Origin: Niveispirillum sp. SYP-B3756
GTDB taxonomy: Bacteria; Pseudomonadota; Alphaproteobacteria; Azospirillales; Azospirillaceae
DNA: 64,000 nt
Assembly: GCF_009495745.1 (NCBI RefSeq)
Contig: NZ_WIDQ01000007.1
Location: forward strand, 124,001 to 188,000
Direction of reading: 5' to 3'
Shown here: positions 1 through 7,444 of the stretch, piece by piece
Numbering within the stretch: the stretch's first letter is position 1
Layout of the letters: every line of letters starts with the position of its first letter
Translations under genes and position numbers: made by a program
Notes under the pieces: generated by a model
The model's input: the letters and a program-made list of their open reading frames with translations, nothing else
What the model was told of the DNA's origin: nothing
The model's database searches: none

Positions 1-400
1 TGGCCAGATTGCAGGCCGAACAGGAGGTGACGACATTATCCCAGCTTGTGCGCCCGCCCCGGCAACGCGGGATCACATGGTCAAATGTCAGCTCATGCGT
101 GGGGAAGGGCTTGCCGCAATATTGGCAGGTGAAGCGATCCCGCAGGAAGACGTTAAAGCGCGTGAAGGCCGGCCGTCGGTTGGACGGCACATATTCCTTC
201 AGGCTGATCACACTGGGCAGCCGCATGGTGAGCTGCTGCGAACGTACGGTCCGGTCATAGTGAGAGATAATGTTCACCCGGTCCAGGAACACGGCCTTCA
301 CCGTTTCCTGCCACGACCAGAGTGACAAGGGAAAGTAGCTCAGCGGACGAAAATCCGCATTCAGCACCAACGCCGGACAACCATCAAAAGGTGGTGACAA
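1..400 (-). CDS. HNH endonuclease family protein (3' end beyond the window edge)
   Basis: The minus strand from about 400 to the left edge encodes some 133 residues of an HNH nuclease. LVLNADFRPLSY is near the N terminus, followed by DRFTCQYCGK and then LTFDHVIPRCRGG. These supply the CxxC zinc pair and the D-H motif of the HNH fold, and a second CxxC begins at the edge (CSAC). The protein continues past position 1. The start is inferred to be TTG at 400, preceded by a G-rich stretch; no ATG in frame fits. Solitary genes of this family are common in Alphaproteobacteria and their role is not settled. The family call is secure, the function is not. Confidence 0.85.
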   Translation of the reverse strand, partial: MSPPFDGCPALVLNADFRPLSYFPLSLWSWQETVKAVFLDRVNIISHYDRTVRSQQLTMRLPSVISLKEYVPSNRRPAFTRFNVFLRDRFTCQYCGKPFPTHELTFDHVIPRCRGGRTSWDNVVTSCSACNLA

Positions 401-756
401 TTCCCCCCCCTCTGCCGTTCCGAAAAAGTGCCAGCCGCCCCCTAGGCCCCCGTTCCGCGCCGCCCATCTGCCGGGGGCAGGATGGGGCGCCGCATTCGGG
501 GTCGAAGGCCGGCTGGAACGTGACGATTACATATAACGGGCCGAGCCCTTCTGACAACCCGCGCCGCGCGGTCTCTTCGTAATTGTCATGGGCCTGCAAC
601 GAAAATGCCACTCAACCCCTTGTGTTTCTGGGGGAAGTGCACCGCCATCTCTTGCGTTCTACCAATTCCGGACAGGGGCTGGTACAGCACCTTGCCATGC
701 TGGGCGGTTGGGTGTAGCGACGGGATAGCCTTATCCTGCGCCCGCCGACCCATTCC
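401..756. other. Intergenic region between the divergent HNH and gluQ genes
   Basis: About 356 bp with no gene I can support. It should hold the promoters of two divergent genes, but no clear -35/-10 pair stands out. A GTG-started 75-codon frame on the minus strand (611 to 384) overlaps the HNH start, resembles nothing I know and has no Shine-Dalgarno, so it is not called. Confidence 0.5.
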
Positions 757-1629
757 ATGCCCGCCCCCGTCACCCGCTTCGCCCCCAGCCCGACCGGCTA
801 TCTGCATCTGGGACACGCCCATTCCGCCCTGTTTGCCTGGAACGCGGCGCGGGCCGCTGGTGGCCTGTTCCTGTTGCGGGTGGAGGATATCGATCCCAAC
901 CGCTGCCGCCCGGACTATGAACAGGCGCTGCTGGAAGATCTGGCCTGGCTGGGCCTGTCCTGGCCGCTGCCGGTGCGCCGCCAGTCCGACCATATGGATG
1001 ATTATGCCGCCGCCCTGGCCCGGCTGGCGGCGTTGGGCGTCACATATCCCTGCTTCTGCTCGCGCAAGGACATTGCCGAGGAGATTGCGCGGGCAGGGGC
1101 GGCACCACATCTGCAGGCGGCCGGGCCGGATGGGCCGCTTTACCCCGGTCTGTGCCGCCGGCTGGACCCGGCCTTGGCGGCTGACCGGGTGGCCGCCGGG
1201 GAACCGCACGCCATCCGCCTGGATGTGGCCAGGGCACTGGCACTGACGGGGCCGTTATTCTGGCACGACCGGGCTTGCGGCCGGGTGGCTGCCGATCCGG
1301 CCCTGTTGGGGGATGTGGTGTTGGCGCGACGCGACGTGCGCACCGCCTATCATCTGGCCGTGACGGTGGATGATGCCTTGCAAGGGGTCACCTTGGTGAC
1401 GCGTGGCGAAGACCTTTTTCACGCCACACATATCCATAGGCTGATACAGGCGCTGCTGGACCTGCCGGCCCCGGACTATCATCATCATGGTCTGCTGGTT
1501 AACCAACAAGGCCAGCGCCTGTCGAAGCGGGATGGGGCCAAGGCCCTGCGCGCCCTGCGGGCAGAGGGGTTGGAGCCTGCGGCAGTGTGGCAGCTGGCCG
1601 GTGTGCCGGCAGAAAAGCAGCCATGCTGA
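757..1629 (+). CDS. gluQ: Glutamyl-Q tRNA(Asp) synthetase
   Basis: 290 residues, normal for GluQ-RS, a paralogue of the GluRS catalytic domain without the anticodon-binding domain. It attaches glutamate to queuosine at position 34 of tRNA-Asp in the cytosol. The sequence opens with TRFAPSPTGYLHLGHAHSAL (HIGH-type motif at residues 17-20). A zinc-site CxC is at C99/C101 with a later YPGLC, and LSKRDGA at 255-261 is the KMSKS-equivalent loop. The start ATG directly precedes the conserved first strand. It is divergent from the HNH gene and stands alone, with a separate hypothetical gene downstream. Confidence 0.95.
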   Translation: MPAPVTRFAPSPTGYLHLGHAHSALFAWNAARAAGGLFLLRVEDIDPNRCRPDYEQALLEDLAWLGLSWPLPVRRQSDHMDDYAAALARLAALGVTYPCFCSRKDIAEEIARAGAAPHLQAAGPDGPLYPGLCRRLDPALAADRVAAGEPHAIRLDVARALALTGPLFWHDRACGRVAADPALLGDVVLARRDVRTAYHLAVTVDDALQGVTLVTRGEDLFHATHIHRLIQALLDLPAPDYHHHGLLVNQQGQRLSKRDGAKALRALRAEGLEPAAVWQLAGVPAEKQPC

Positions 1630-1705
1630 AACAAGGGTAATGTAAGTGAATTAGATGCAATTTTAGCGATGCTGACACAGAACAATATGGTATGGGTTAC
1701 GGGCC

Positions 1706-2197
1706 ATGCAAGATACCACCATGCTTGATCAATATCGTCTCCTCGTCCGTAACACGACCATCGATGACAGAACTCTGTTATCGACGGATTATTTCAATCA
1801 TTTCAATGAAGTGATCATGCTGCTGTCCATGGTCGGCGATATGCCGGACATGCTGGACGAGATCGTAGCCTGGGCGCCGCGCACCTATAAGCAGCATTTC
1901 GAAACCTCTGGTCTGGCCTTTGCGCCGCTGGCCATTGAGGCCTATGACCATGTGCCGCCGGAATATCGGGAGCCGTTCGATGAGGCGGTGAACGAGATGA
2001 ACAGCCTGATCGTGGAGGCGGTGGCCACCCTGTCGCCCATGCGGGACGATCCGGACATGCTGGGCTTCACCGCCGCCGATTACTGGCAGCGTCTGCAGGC
2101 GCTGGTGGATCGGGGCAGCGCCATCGTCCATGGCTCCATTGCTGACAGCAACCCGGACGTCACCATGGACCAGAGCGAGATCGACGATCTGTTCTGA
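1706..2197 (+). CDS. Conserved hypothetical protein with a C-terminal FliM-like peptide
   Basis: 163 residues, acidic, mostly helical in appearance, with no signal peptide or membrane segment. The N-terminal part has DYFNHFNEVIMLLSM, followed by MPDMLDEI. I do not recognise a named domain. The last residues, MDQSEIDDLF, closely resemble the LSQxEIDALL peptide at the N terminus of FliM that binds phosphorylated CheY. A link to chemotaxis or to a receiver domain is therefore possible, but it rests only on this short match. Start: ATG at 1706 or ATG at 1721; neither has a strong ribosome-binding site. A terminator follows directly. Confidence 0.7.
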   Translation: MQDTTMLDQYRLLVRNTTIDDRTLLSTDYFNHFNEVIMLLSMVGDMPDMLDEIVAWAPRTYKQHFETSGLAFAPLAIEAYDHVPPEYREPFDEAVNEMNSLIVEAVATLSPMRDDPDMLGFTAADYWQRLQALVDRGSAIVHGSIADSNPDVTMDQSEIDDLF

Positions 2198-2220
2198 GGT
2201 TTATCTGCTGCTGTCTGTAA

Positions 2221-2259
2221 AAAAAGCCCCGGCGTTCATCAGGAACGCCGGGGCTTTTT
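2221..2259 (+). terminator. Rho-independent terminator
   Basis: A perfect 17-bp stem (AAAAAGCCCCGGCGTTC with its complement) around a 5-nt loop, flanked by A and T runs on the two sides, lies 23 bp after the stop of the preceding gene. It could also work on the opposite strand. Confidence 0.92.
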
Positions 2260-2320
2260 GTTGGCACCTTTGTGTCTTTCCAGAAAGCTATGGTGCTTTC
2301 TGACACCTTGCCATCTCACC

Positions 2321-2395
2321 ACCGTCATTCCCGCGAAGGCGGGAATCCATACGACAGCGCGGATTTTGGATTCCCGCCTGCGCGGGAATGACGGT
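2321..2395. repeat. REPIN-like palindromic repeat, copy 1
   Basis: Two inverted arms (ACCGTCATTCCCGCGAAGGC and its near-complement) flank a 30-nt unpaired centre. Each arm contains ATTCCC-N8-GGGAAT. The same element occurs at 20551-20625 in the opposite orientation: the central sequence there is the exact reverse complement, and only one arm base differs. This marks a dispersed, probably mobilised repeat rather than a simple terminator. Confidence 0.9.
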
Positions 2396-2431
2396 TAAGT
2401 AACTGGAAAAACGAGAGTTTTCTGGGGTATC

Positions 2432-4168
2432 TTACGCCGGTATGCTGGCTGGCAGGGCCACAGGGCCGGGCTCCTGGTGCCCCAGCCCCATCTCGATCAT
2501 GCCGCGCGCGGTTTCCCGCTCGCCCATCACCACCTGGGTGGCGCCATTTTGCTGCAGATGCTCCACCTCCGCATCGGCATGGGCGCGGGCGATGATGCGC
2601 AAATCCGCATTGGCGCTGCGGGCTTGCCGGATGATCTGCCCCGCTTCGAAGGCATTGGGGATGGCCACGAACATCAGCCGGGCGCCAGCCACATTGGCGG
2701 CCGCCTGCACATCGGCCAGCACGGCATTGCCGGTAATCACCTCCACGCTTTCCTTGCGCAGGGCATCCACCCGGCTGGCATTATCCTCCACCGTCAGGAA
2801 GGGGATGCCATCCTGGGTCAGCCGCTGGCCGATCAGGCTGCCCACGCGGCCATAGCCGATGATGATGGCATGGTCGGTCTGGCTGGTGGGGGTGGGCAGC
2901 TCGCGGGTGGCGGCGGCCGACGGCTCCCCGGTCTTTTCCGCTTCCGCCAGGGCCGGGTCCAGCCGATGGCCATATTTGTCGATCAGGGTGAACAGCAGCG
3001 GGTTGACCAGGATGGACAGGATGGCGCCCACCAGCACCAGATCCTGTCCCTCCGGCGGCAGCAGGCCCAGCGAGACGCCCAAGGCGGCCAGGATGAAGGA
3101 GAATTCACCGATCTGCGCCAGCGAGGCGGCAATGGTCAGGGCCGTGCGGCGCGGATGGCCGAAGGCCAGCACGATCAGATAGGCCACCACCGACTTGCCG
3201 ACCAGGATGATCAGCAGCGTGGCCAGCACCTGCAGCGGCTGCTTCACCAGGATGGCCGGGTCAAACATCATGCCGACGGAGACGAAGAACAGCACGGCGA
3301 AGGCATCCCGCAGCGGCAGCGACTCCTCTGCCGCGCGGTGGCTGAGCGGGGAGCCCGACAGCACCATGCCGGCGAAGAAGGCTCCCAGCGCGAAGGAGAC
3401 GCCGAACAGTTCCGCCGCCCCGAAGGCCACGCCCAGGGCGATGGCCAGCACGGCCAGCCGGAACAGCTCCCGCGAGCCGCTATGCGCCACCTCATGCAGG
3501 ATCCAGGGGATAACCCGACGGCCAACCACCAGCATCAGCGCCACAAAGGCCGCCACCTTGGCCAGGGTGATCAGGATGACCATGCCCAGGCTCTGCCCGC
3601 CAGCCTGCGCCGCCACCGTGGTTGGCGCGGCATTGCTGCCATCACCCAGCAGCCCCGCCAGCGCCGGCAGCAGCACCAGGGCCAGCACCATGGCCAGATC
3701 CTCCACGATCAGCCAGCCCACGGCGATGCGGCCGCGATGGCTTTCCACCAGCCGCCGTTCCTGCAAGGCGCGCAGCAGCACCACCGTGCTGGCCACTGAC
3801 AGGGCCAGGCCGAAGACCAGACCGGCGCCGATGGTCCAGCCCAGCACCCAGGCCAGCGCCATGCCCATCAGGGTGGCCACCCCGATCTGCGCCACCGCGC
3901 CTGGAATGGCGATGGCCTTCACCGACATCAGGTCTTTCAAAGAAAAATGCAGCCCGACACCGAACATCAGCAGGATGACGCCGATCTCCGCCAGCTGCGG
4001 CGCCAGCATGGTGTCAGCGACATAGCCCGGTGTGCCGGGGCCGATCAGCACGCCGGCCACCAGATAGCCCACCAGGGGCGAAATTTTCAGCCGCTGCGCC
4101 AACATGCCGAAAATGAAGGCCAGCGCCAGACCGACCACGATCATTGTAATGAGCGGTGCGTGATGCAT
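2432..4168 (-). CDS. ybaL: YbaL/KefB-type K+ or Na+/H+ antiporter with RCK domain
   Basis: About 578 residues: an N-terminal transporter of the CPA2 family with some 12 hydrophobic segments (residues 1-390), then a Rossmann RCK-N domain that starts with HAIIIGYGRVGSLIGQ, has the GxGxxG nucleotide loop, and runs to near the C terminus. It probably exchanges monovalent cations for protons at the inner membrane under nucleotide control. MHHAPLITMI at 4168 matches the start usual in this family. An ATG nine codons upstream (4195) is in frame but has a weaker ribosome site than the AAGGCAGGG upstream of 4168. It is divergent from a small XRE regulator with a palindrome between them. Confidence 0.9.
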   Translation of the reverse strand: MHHAPLITMIVVGLALAFIFGMLAQRLKISPLVGYLVAGVLIGPGTPGYVADTMLAPQLAEIGVILLMFGVGLHFSLKDLMSVKAIAIPGAVAQIGVATLMGMALAWVLGWTIGAGLVFGLALSVASTVVLLRALQERRLVESHRGRIAVGWLIVEDLAMVLALVLLPALAGLLGDGSNAAPTTVAAQAGGQSLGMVILITLAKVAAFVALMLVVGRRVIPWILHEVAHSGSRELFRLAVLAIALGVAFGAAELFGVSFALGAFFAGMVLSGSPLSHRAAEESLPLRDAFAVLFFVSVGMMFDPAILVKQPLQVLATLLIILVGKSVVAYLIVLAFGHPRRTALTIAASLAQIGEFSFILAALGVSLGLLPPEGQDLVLVGAILSILVNPLLFTLIDKYGHRLDPALAEAEKTGEPSAAATRELPTPTSQTDHAIIIGYGRVGSLIGQRLTQDGIPFLTVEDNASRVDALRKESVEVITGNAVLADVQAAANVAGARLMFVAIPNAFEAGQIIRQARSANADLRIIARAHADAEVEHLQQNGATQVVMGERETARGMIEMGLGHQEPGPVALPASIPA

Positions 4169-4235
4169 CCCCAACCCTGCCTTTCCATGGGTCATGTTGG
4201 CCCTGACGGCGCCCTTGACCTCTCAACCATTTAAG

Positions 4236-4254
4236 CCATATTCACCCAATATGG
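4236..4254. promoter_or_regulatory. Palindromic operator candidate between ybaL and the XRE gene
   Basis: CCATATT-CACCC-AATATGG is a perfect 7-5-7 inverted repeat in the divergent promoter region. It is nested with a second pair, AACCAT at 4225 and ATGGTT at 4251. Its position suits autoregulation by the adjacent XRE protein and control of the antiporter. This is inference; binding is not shown. Confidence 0.5.
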
Positions 4255-4310
4255 TTGGAAAACGCCTCACTTCAACCGTCCATCGCCTGTCAGATCAGGG
4301 TTTTTTGCCT

Positions 4311-4562
4311 ATGCCGACGGAAATTTGCCCCGCCCAATGCCGCGCCGCGCGGGGGTTGCTGGATTGGAGCCAGGAGGAGTTGGCCCAGGCGGCCGGCCTG
4401 TCCCGCAGCACAGTGCGTGATTTCGAGGCCGGCCGTCACGAGCTGCAACGCGCCAGCGCCACCTTGCTGGTGCAGACCCTGGTGGGGGCCGGTGTGCTGC
4501 TGCTGGGGCCGACGGAGGCCGGGCTGGGGCAGGGGGTGCGGCTGGTCCGACCCGCAGAATAG
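4311..4562 (+). CDS. Small XRE-family transcriptional regulator
   Basis: 83 residues starting MPTEICPAQCRAARGLL. The helix-turn-helix spans roughly residues 8-60, with WSQEELAQAAGLSRSTVRDF as recognition core, followed by about 20 residues rich in Gly and Leu. The frame stays open to 4194, but ATG 4311 gives the normal family start and leaves the palindrome at 4236 in the untranslated region. A single-domain regulator of this type usually acts on its own or a neighbouring promoter, and the divergent ybaL gene is the obvious candidate target. Confidence 0.85.
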   Translation: MPTEICPAQCRAARGLLDWSQEELAQAAGLSRSTVRDFEAGRHELQRASATLLVQTLVGAGVLLLGPTEAGLGQGVRLVRPAE

Positions 4563-4770
4563 GGCCGCCACCCTTTGAGAATCCTCTTGCCGAAAAATTG
4601 CACAAAAATTAATCACAAGCGGAGGGGCTCAAGCGTAGTGCGGCCGAATCAGTGCACGTTCACAGACTTATCCACAGATTCTGGGGATTTCACTTACCGC
4701 CTGGGGGATTTTCCATGCCGGGAGCGGCTGGGACAAACAGATGCGATCCCCTTCACCGTATCCCCCTTGC
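4563..4770. other. Intergenic region upstream of the hsp20 promoter, with a DnaA-box match
   Basis: About 208 bp without a gene. It includes an AT-rich stretch (about 4594-4618) and TTATCCACA at 4668-4676, an exact match to the strict DnaA-box consensus. A single box beside no replication gene does not make an origin. No other structure is evident. Confidence 0.45.
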
Positions 4771-4798
4771 CTTGAAGGGCGCCGCGCAATACCCATGT
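4771..4798 (+). promoter_or_regulatory. Sigma-32 (RpoH) heat-shock promoter
   Basis: CTTGAA at 4771-4776 and CCCATGT at 4792-4798 with a 15-bp spacer match the RpoH consensus (CTTGAAA, then CCCCATnT). The promoter stands about 125 bp before the Hsp20 start, which fits the function of that gene. Confidence 0.75.
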
Positions 4799-4896
4799 AA
4801 GCAGAACTGAGGGGGCGTGGTGCCGGTGCGGGCCACATCCCCCAGGGCTCCCGTGCCGGAAGGCGGCTGCATCAGGCCGGTCCGGTGCGCGACAAC

Positions 4897-4921
4897 TCGC
4901 TCTTGTTGAGGAGACAGTGCC
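4897..4921 (+). promoter_or_regulatory. Ribosome-binding site of hsp20 in a small hairpin (thermometer candidate)
   Basis: CTCTT-GTTG-AGGAG can fold so that the AGGAG Shine-Dalgarno pairs with CTCTT in a 5-bp stem with one G-U pair. Rhizobial and enteric small heat-shock mRNAs often hide the ribosome site in ROSE-type elements. The rest of the roughly 115-nt leader is G+C-rich and can fold further. The thermometer role is inferred. Confidence 0.35.
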
Positions 4922-5389
4922 GTGACGACCCGCCTTTCCCTGTTCAACAGCCCCTTCCTGCTGGGCTTCGATCAGTTCGAGCGCACGCTCGACCGGATCG
5001 CCAAGAACGCCAATGAAGGCTATCCCCCCTATAATATTGAGCAGACATCGGAAGATGGCCTGCGCATCACCCTGGCCGTGGCGGGCTTCACCGCTGAGGA
5101 TCTGCAGGTGCAGATGGAGGATAACCAGCTGGTGATCCGCGGCAAGCAGACCGATGACAAGTCCCGCCTCTACCTGCATCGCGGCATTGCCGCCCGCCAG
5201 TTCCAGCGCAGTTTCGTGCTGGCCGAAGGGATAGAGGTGGTGGGCTGTGACCTGGATAACGGCCTGCTGAATGTTGATCTGCGCCGCCCCATCCCGGAAC
5301 CCAAGGTGCGTACCATCAAGATCGGCACCCCGACGGAGGCGACACCCGGCGGTCGCACCATTGACGTTTCCCCGGAACGCAACGATTGA
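4922..5389 (+). CDS. Small heat-shock protein, Hsp20/IbpA family
   Basis: 155 residues. The alpha-crystallin domain covers about residues 35-130: PPYNIEQTSEDGLRITLAVA, then the conserved GFTAEDLQV, VIRGK and IAARQFQRSFVL, with LLNVDLRRPIPE near its end. This is an ATP-independent holdase that binds unfolding proteins in the cytosol, in the IbpA-like class common in Alphaproteobacteria. The start is GTG after TTGAGGAGAC. A heat-shock promoter lies upstream, and a DUF1150 gene follows after about 120 bp, a pairing seen often in this class. Confidence 0.93.
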   Translation: MTTRLSLFNSPFLLGFDQFERTLDRIAKNANEGYPPYNIEQTSEDGLRITLAVAGFTAEDLQVQMEDNQLVIRGKQTDDKSRLYLHRGIAARQFQRSFVLAEGIEVVGCDLDNGLLNVDLRRPIPEPKVRTIKIGTPTEATPGGRTIDVSPERND

Positions 5390-5507
5390 GCGGGCGGGGC
5401 CCTTTACCGCCTTTTTGTAAACCGGATATTCAGGATTTCCATGTCCTGATAGGGGCGGTGGGGGCGGAAGGTCCGTTCCCGCCGGCCATGGCCAGGAGTA
5501 TGGCACC

Positions 5508-5726
5508 ATGAACCAGACCAGCCAGTTTCTGCGCACCCTGACGGTGAAGGATTTTGCCGTGCTGGGCGTCAATGCAATCGCCTATGTCAAGCCGGTGCTG
5601 GCAGACGGCCAGCCGGCCTTTTCCATCCATGCCGCCGATGGCACCGCCCTGGCGCTGGTCCCGCGCCACGATCTGGCGCTGGCCACGGTGCGCCAGCATG
5701 ATATGGAACCGCTGAACGTGCATTGA
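5508..5726 (+). CDS. DUF1150 family protein
   Basis: 72 residues with no signal or membrane segment. The core DFAVLGVNAIAYVKPV, the FSIHAADG segment and the LALATVRQHDMEPLNVH end are those of DUF1150, a short alphaproteobacterial family of unknown function often encoded beside hsp20. AGGAG precedes the ATG with normal spacing. The 118 bp after hsp20 contain no obvious terminator, so co-transcription from the heat-shock promoter is likely. A terminator follows. Confidence 0.85.
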   Translation: MNQTSQFLRTLTVKDFAVLGVNAIAYVKPVLADGQPAFSIHAADGTALALVPRHDLALATVRQHDMEPLNVH

Positions 5727-5763
5727 TGCTGATCCCCGTGTAAGCGGGGGAGATGCGAGCTTC

Positions 5764-5791
5764 AACGGCGCCCCACCCGGGGCGCCGTTTT
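5764..5791 (+). terminator. Rho-independent terminator after the DUF1150 gene
   Basis: An 11-bp stem, AACGGCGCCCC with its complement around ACCC, ends in a T run. It closes the hsp20-DUF1150 transcript. Confidence 0.9.
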
Positions 5792-6017
5792 GCATTTGGG
5801 TGGTCGGCCCAAAGCCATAGAAAGAGATTTGTCAGCCAGACAATTTGCTGAATAGAAAATAATCGCGGCTGATGTAAATTTTAAAAACTGATCATCATTT
5901 TCAGAAGATTGTTCAATGTCTGCGGTTTTTGTACAAAGTATATCGCCATTGCGATATTGCAATGCGGCAAAAATCTTGCCGATCTCGGCTCCTGTGTCAT
6001 TTCAACGTATGTGGCAC

Positions 6018-6800
6018 ATGGGTGTCACATACTGTTTCCTTGTGTTTATATGGTTAAAATTCCGTTACGGAAGTTGTGCACTGCCGCAGGCCACCTTTGC
6101 CGTTCCCGTCTCAGAGGGGGGCCAGCGGCGCTCCCCCTTGCCGTTTTTGGCCCTGATGGGCTTGGTGGGATTGGTCCTGGCGGCCAACACCCCGACGGCG
6201 CTGGCGATCGGCTGGGACGGGGCTGCCATGGCGCCGTTGCCGCAATACCGTACCTATTGCCAGACTTATGGTGACCGTGATCCTGGTTGCGCCGCCGCGT
6301 TGGGCGGGCGGTCTGCAACGCCACTGGGGGTGGACCGGTTGAGCGGCAAGCCGGACTCACTAACCATGGCCGTGCATATCCACCGCCAGGTGGTGGCCGA
6401 TCTGATCTATGTGAAGGAGCCCAAGGATGTCTGGCAGGTGCTGGGCACCGTCGGCACCGGCATGACGGGCGATTGCGATGATGTGGTGATGACCACCATT
6501 TCCCGGCTGTTGCGCCGGGGCTATCCCCGTGCCGCCTTGCGCGCCACCATCGTGGAACTGCCCGAAGGTGGCGGGTATCACCTGATCCTGGGCGTGCGTA
6601 TGCCGGAGGGGGAGGTGTTCCTGGATGATCGCCACCGCTGGCAGCGCACGGCGGCCGAACTGACGGCTGCCGGCTATCGCTTTGTGGCTCAGGAAGTGCC
6701 GGGCCAATCCCTCTGGCGCCGTCCGGGGCCAGCGTTGCCGTTGCCGCGCGCTGGGGAAACCGTCGCCGCCCTGGCGCAGGCAGCATCTCCTGGGGTTTGA
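6018..6800 (+). CDS. Exported transglutaminase-like cysteine peptidase (BTLCP/LapG-like)
   Basis: About 260 residues. A hydrophobic export segment (FLALMGLVGLVLA, ending NTPTALA) precedes the mature region. The catalytic triad of bacterial transglutaminase-like cysteine proteases is visible: Cys in TGDCDDVV, His in GYHLILGV and Asp in EVFLDDR. LapG, a relative, cleaves large surface adhesins in the periplasm; here no LapD or adhesin gene is nearby, so the substrate is unknown. The frame is open from 5916, but that stretch is AT-rich with unusual codons and is probably leader. ATG 6018 is one option; a TTG close to the hydrophobic segment is another. Confidence 0.75.
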   Translation: MGVTYCFLVFIWLKFRYGSCALPQATFAVPVSEGGQRRSPLPFLALMGLVGLVLAANTPTALAIGWDGAAMAPLPQYRTYCQTYGDRDPGCAAALGGRSATPLGVDRLSGKPDSLTMAVHIHRQVVADLIYVKEPKDVWQVLGTVGTGMTGDCDDVVMTTISRLLRRGYPRAALRATIVELPEGGGYHLILGVRMPEGEVFLDDRHRWQRTAAELTAAGYRFVAQEVPGQSLWRRPGPALPLPRAGETVAALAQAASPGV

Positions 6801-7191
6801 CGGGGTGTGTGCGGCATAATCTGCTTTTGCTTCAACCAAGGTCGATATTGTCTTTCGCTCTGACTTGTGGATTTGGCACTTTTTTTGCCAGTAAGGGGCG
6901 TGGTCCCCGGCAATGCCCCGCAAAATCCCCAAAAATCTGCATGAATTCTATGCGTCTGTCCTGAATTCAGGCTGCCTGCCCGCAGAATGGGCAGGAAAGC
7001 AGGTCGTGCTTGTGCGCGATCCGTGGCATTGGCTGGCCTTGGCTGCTGGCACGCTTGTTGCTGTACTTGATTTTCGTCAAGAGGTGCGGCTCTGCCGGGA
7101 AACTGGCGGTCCAAACGATTTCTCGGTTGGTTCCGCCCGCACCCTGTTGACGTGCTGTCCACCCGGACGCGGTTAAAGGACGAAGGATGAC
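6801..7191. other. Intergenic region with a sigma-54-like promoter and possible short frames
   Basis: 391 bp. It holds the sigma-54 promoter match at 6874 and an inverted repeat CCTGCCC-N7-GGGCAGG at 6975-6995. An 87-codon frame (ATG 6913 to 7176) contains a hydrophobic stretch LALAAGTLVAVL, but it lacks a ribosome site and has mixed codon usage, so I do not call it a gene. Otherwise nothing. Confidence 0.45.
6874..6889 (+). promoter_or_regulatory. Sigma-54 (RpoN) promoter candidate
   Basis: TGGCACTTTTTTTGCC has the invariant GG and GC separated by exactly 10 bp and matches TGGCAC-N5-TTGC. A transcript would start near 6900 and run toward the ridA gene at 7445. The core is also a weak inverted repeat (TGGCA/TGCCA). 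No upstream activator site was identified. Confidence 0.5.
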
Positions 7192-7401
7192 ATGGCCAAA
7201 CATGCTGTCAGGGTTGCGGTCCGGAATGTCGTCAAGGTGGTTGCGGTGGCACCACGCGCGGTGTCCGCACGGCCGGCCAACCTGCCGGGGATGGCACCGT
7301 CCGCCACTGGCCGGCCTGAACTGCTGGCCGGGGTTTCCTGGGATGACAGCCGCAAGGTCTGGCTGGTGCATCCGCCGGGCCGGGGACCAGACCAAGGCTA
7401 A
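7192..7401 (+). CDS. Possible small hypothetical protein
   Basis: 69 codons starting MAKHAVRVAVRNVVKVVAVA and ending before an in-frame stop 43 bp upstream of ridA. GAAGGA lies just before the ATG, and about 70 percent of third positions are G or C, as in genuine genes here. The product is basic and Ala/Val/Pro-rich with SWDDSRKVWLVHPPG near the end. I do not recognise it and it may be spurious. If real it would sit in the same transcript as ridA. Confidence 0.35.
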   Translation: MAKHAVRVAVRNVVKVVAVAPRAVSARPANLPGMAPSATGRPELLAGVSWDDSRKVWLVHPPGRGPDQG

Positions 7402-7444
7402 ACTGGCCCCGACGGCGAAACGATAAATTCAAACAGGAGGTTGG

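Noticed and set aside
384-611. 75-codon minus-strand frame between the HNH and gluQ genes
   Set aside because: GTG start without a ribosome site, overlaps the HNH start, unlike any known protein.
2321-2395. Repeat arms as a CRISPR or terminator
   Set aside because: Only one unit per site, no spacer array, and no T run; the second inverted copy identifies it as a dispersed REPIN-like element.
2477-3799. A 440-codon frame over ybaL on the plus strand
   Set aside because: Rich in Gln, His and Gly with no domain; an antisense shadow of the antiporter gene.
4594-4680. AT-rich stretch plus DnaA box as a replication origin
   Set aside because: A single strict box, no cluster, and no dnaA, parAB or hemE-type neighbours.
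5916-6017. N-terminal extension of the transglutaminase-like peptidase
   Set aside because: The stretch is AT-rich with codons rare in the window and precedes the export segment; more likely leader DNA than coding.
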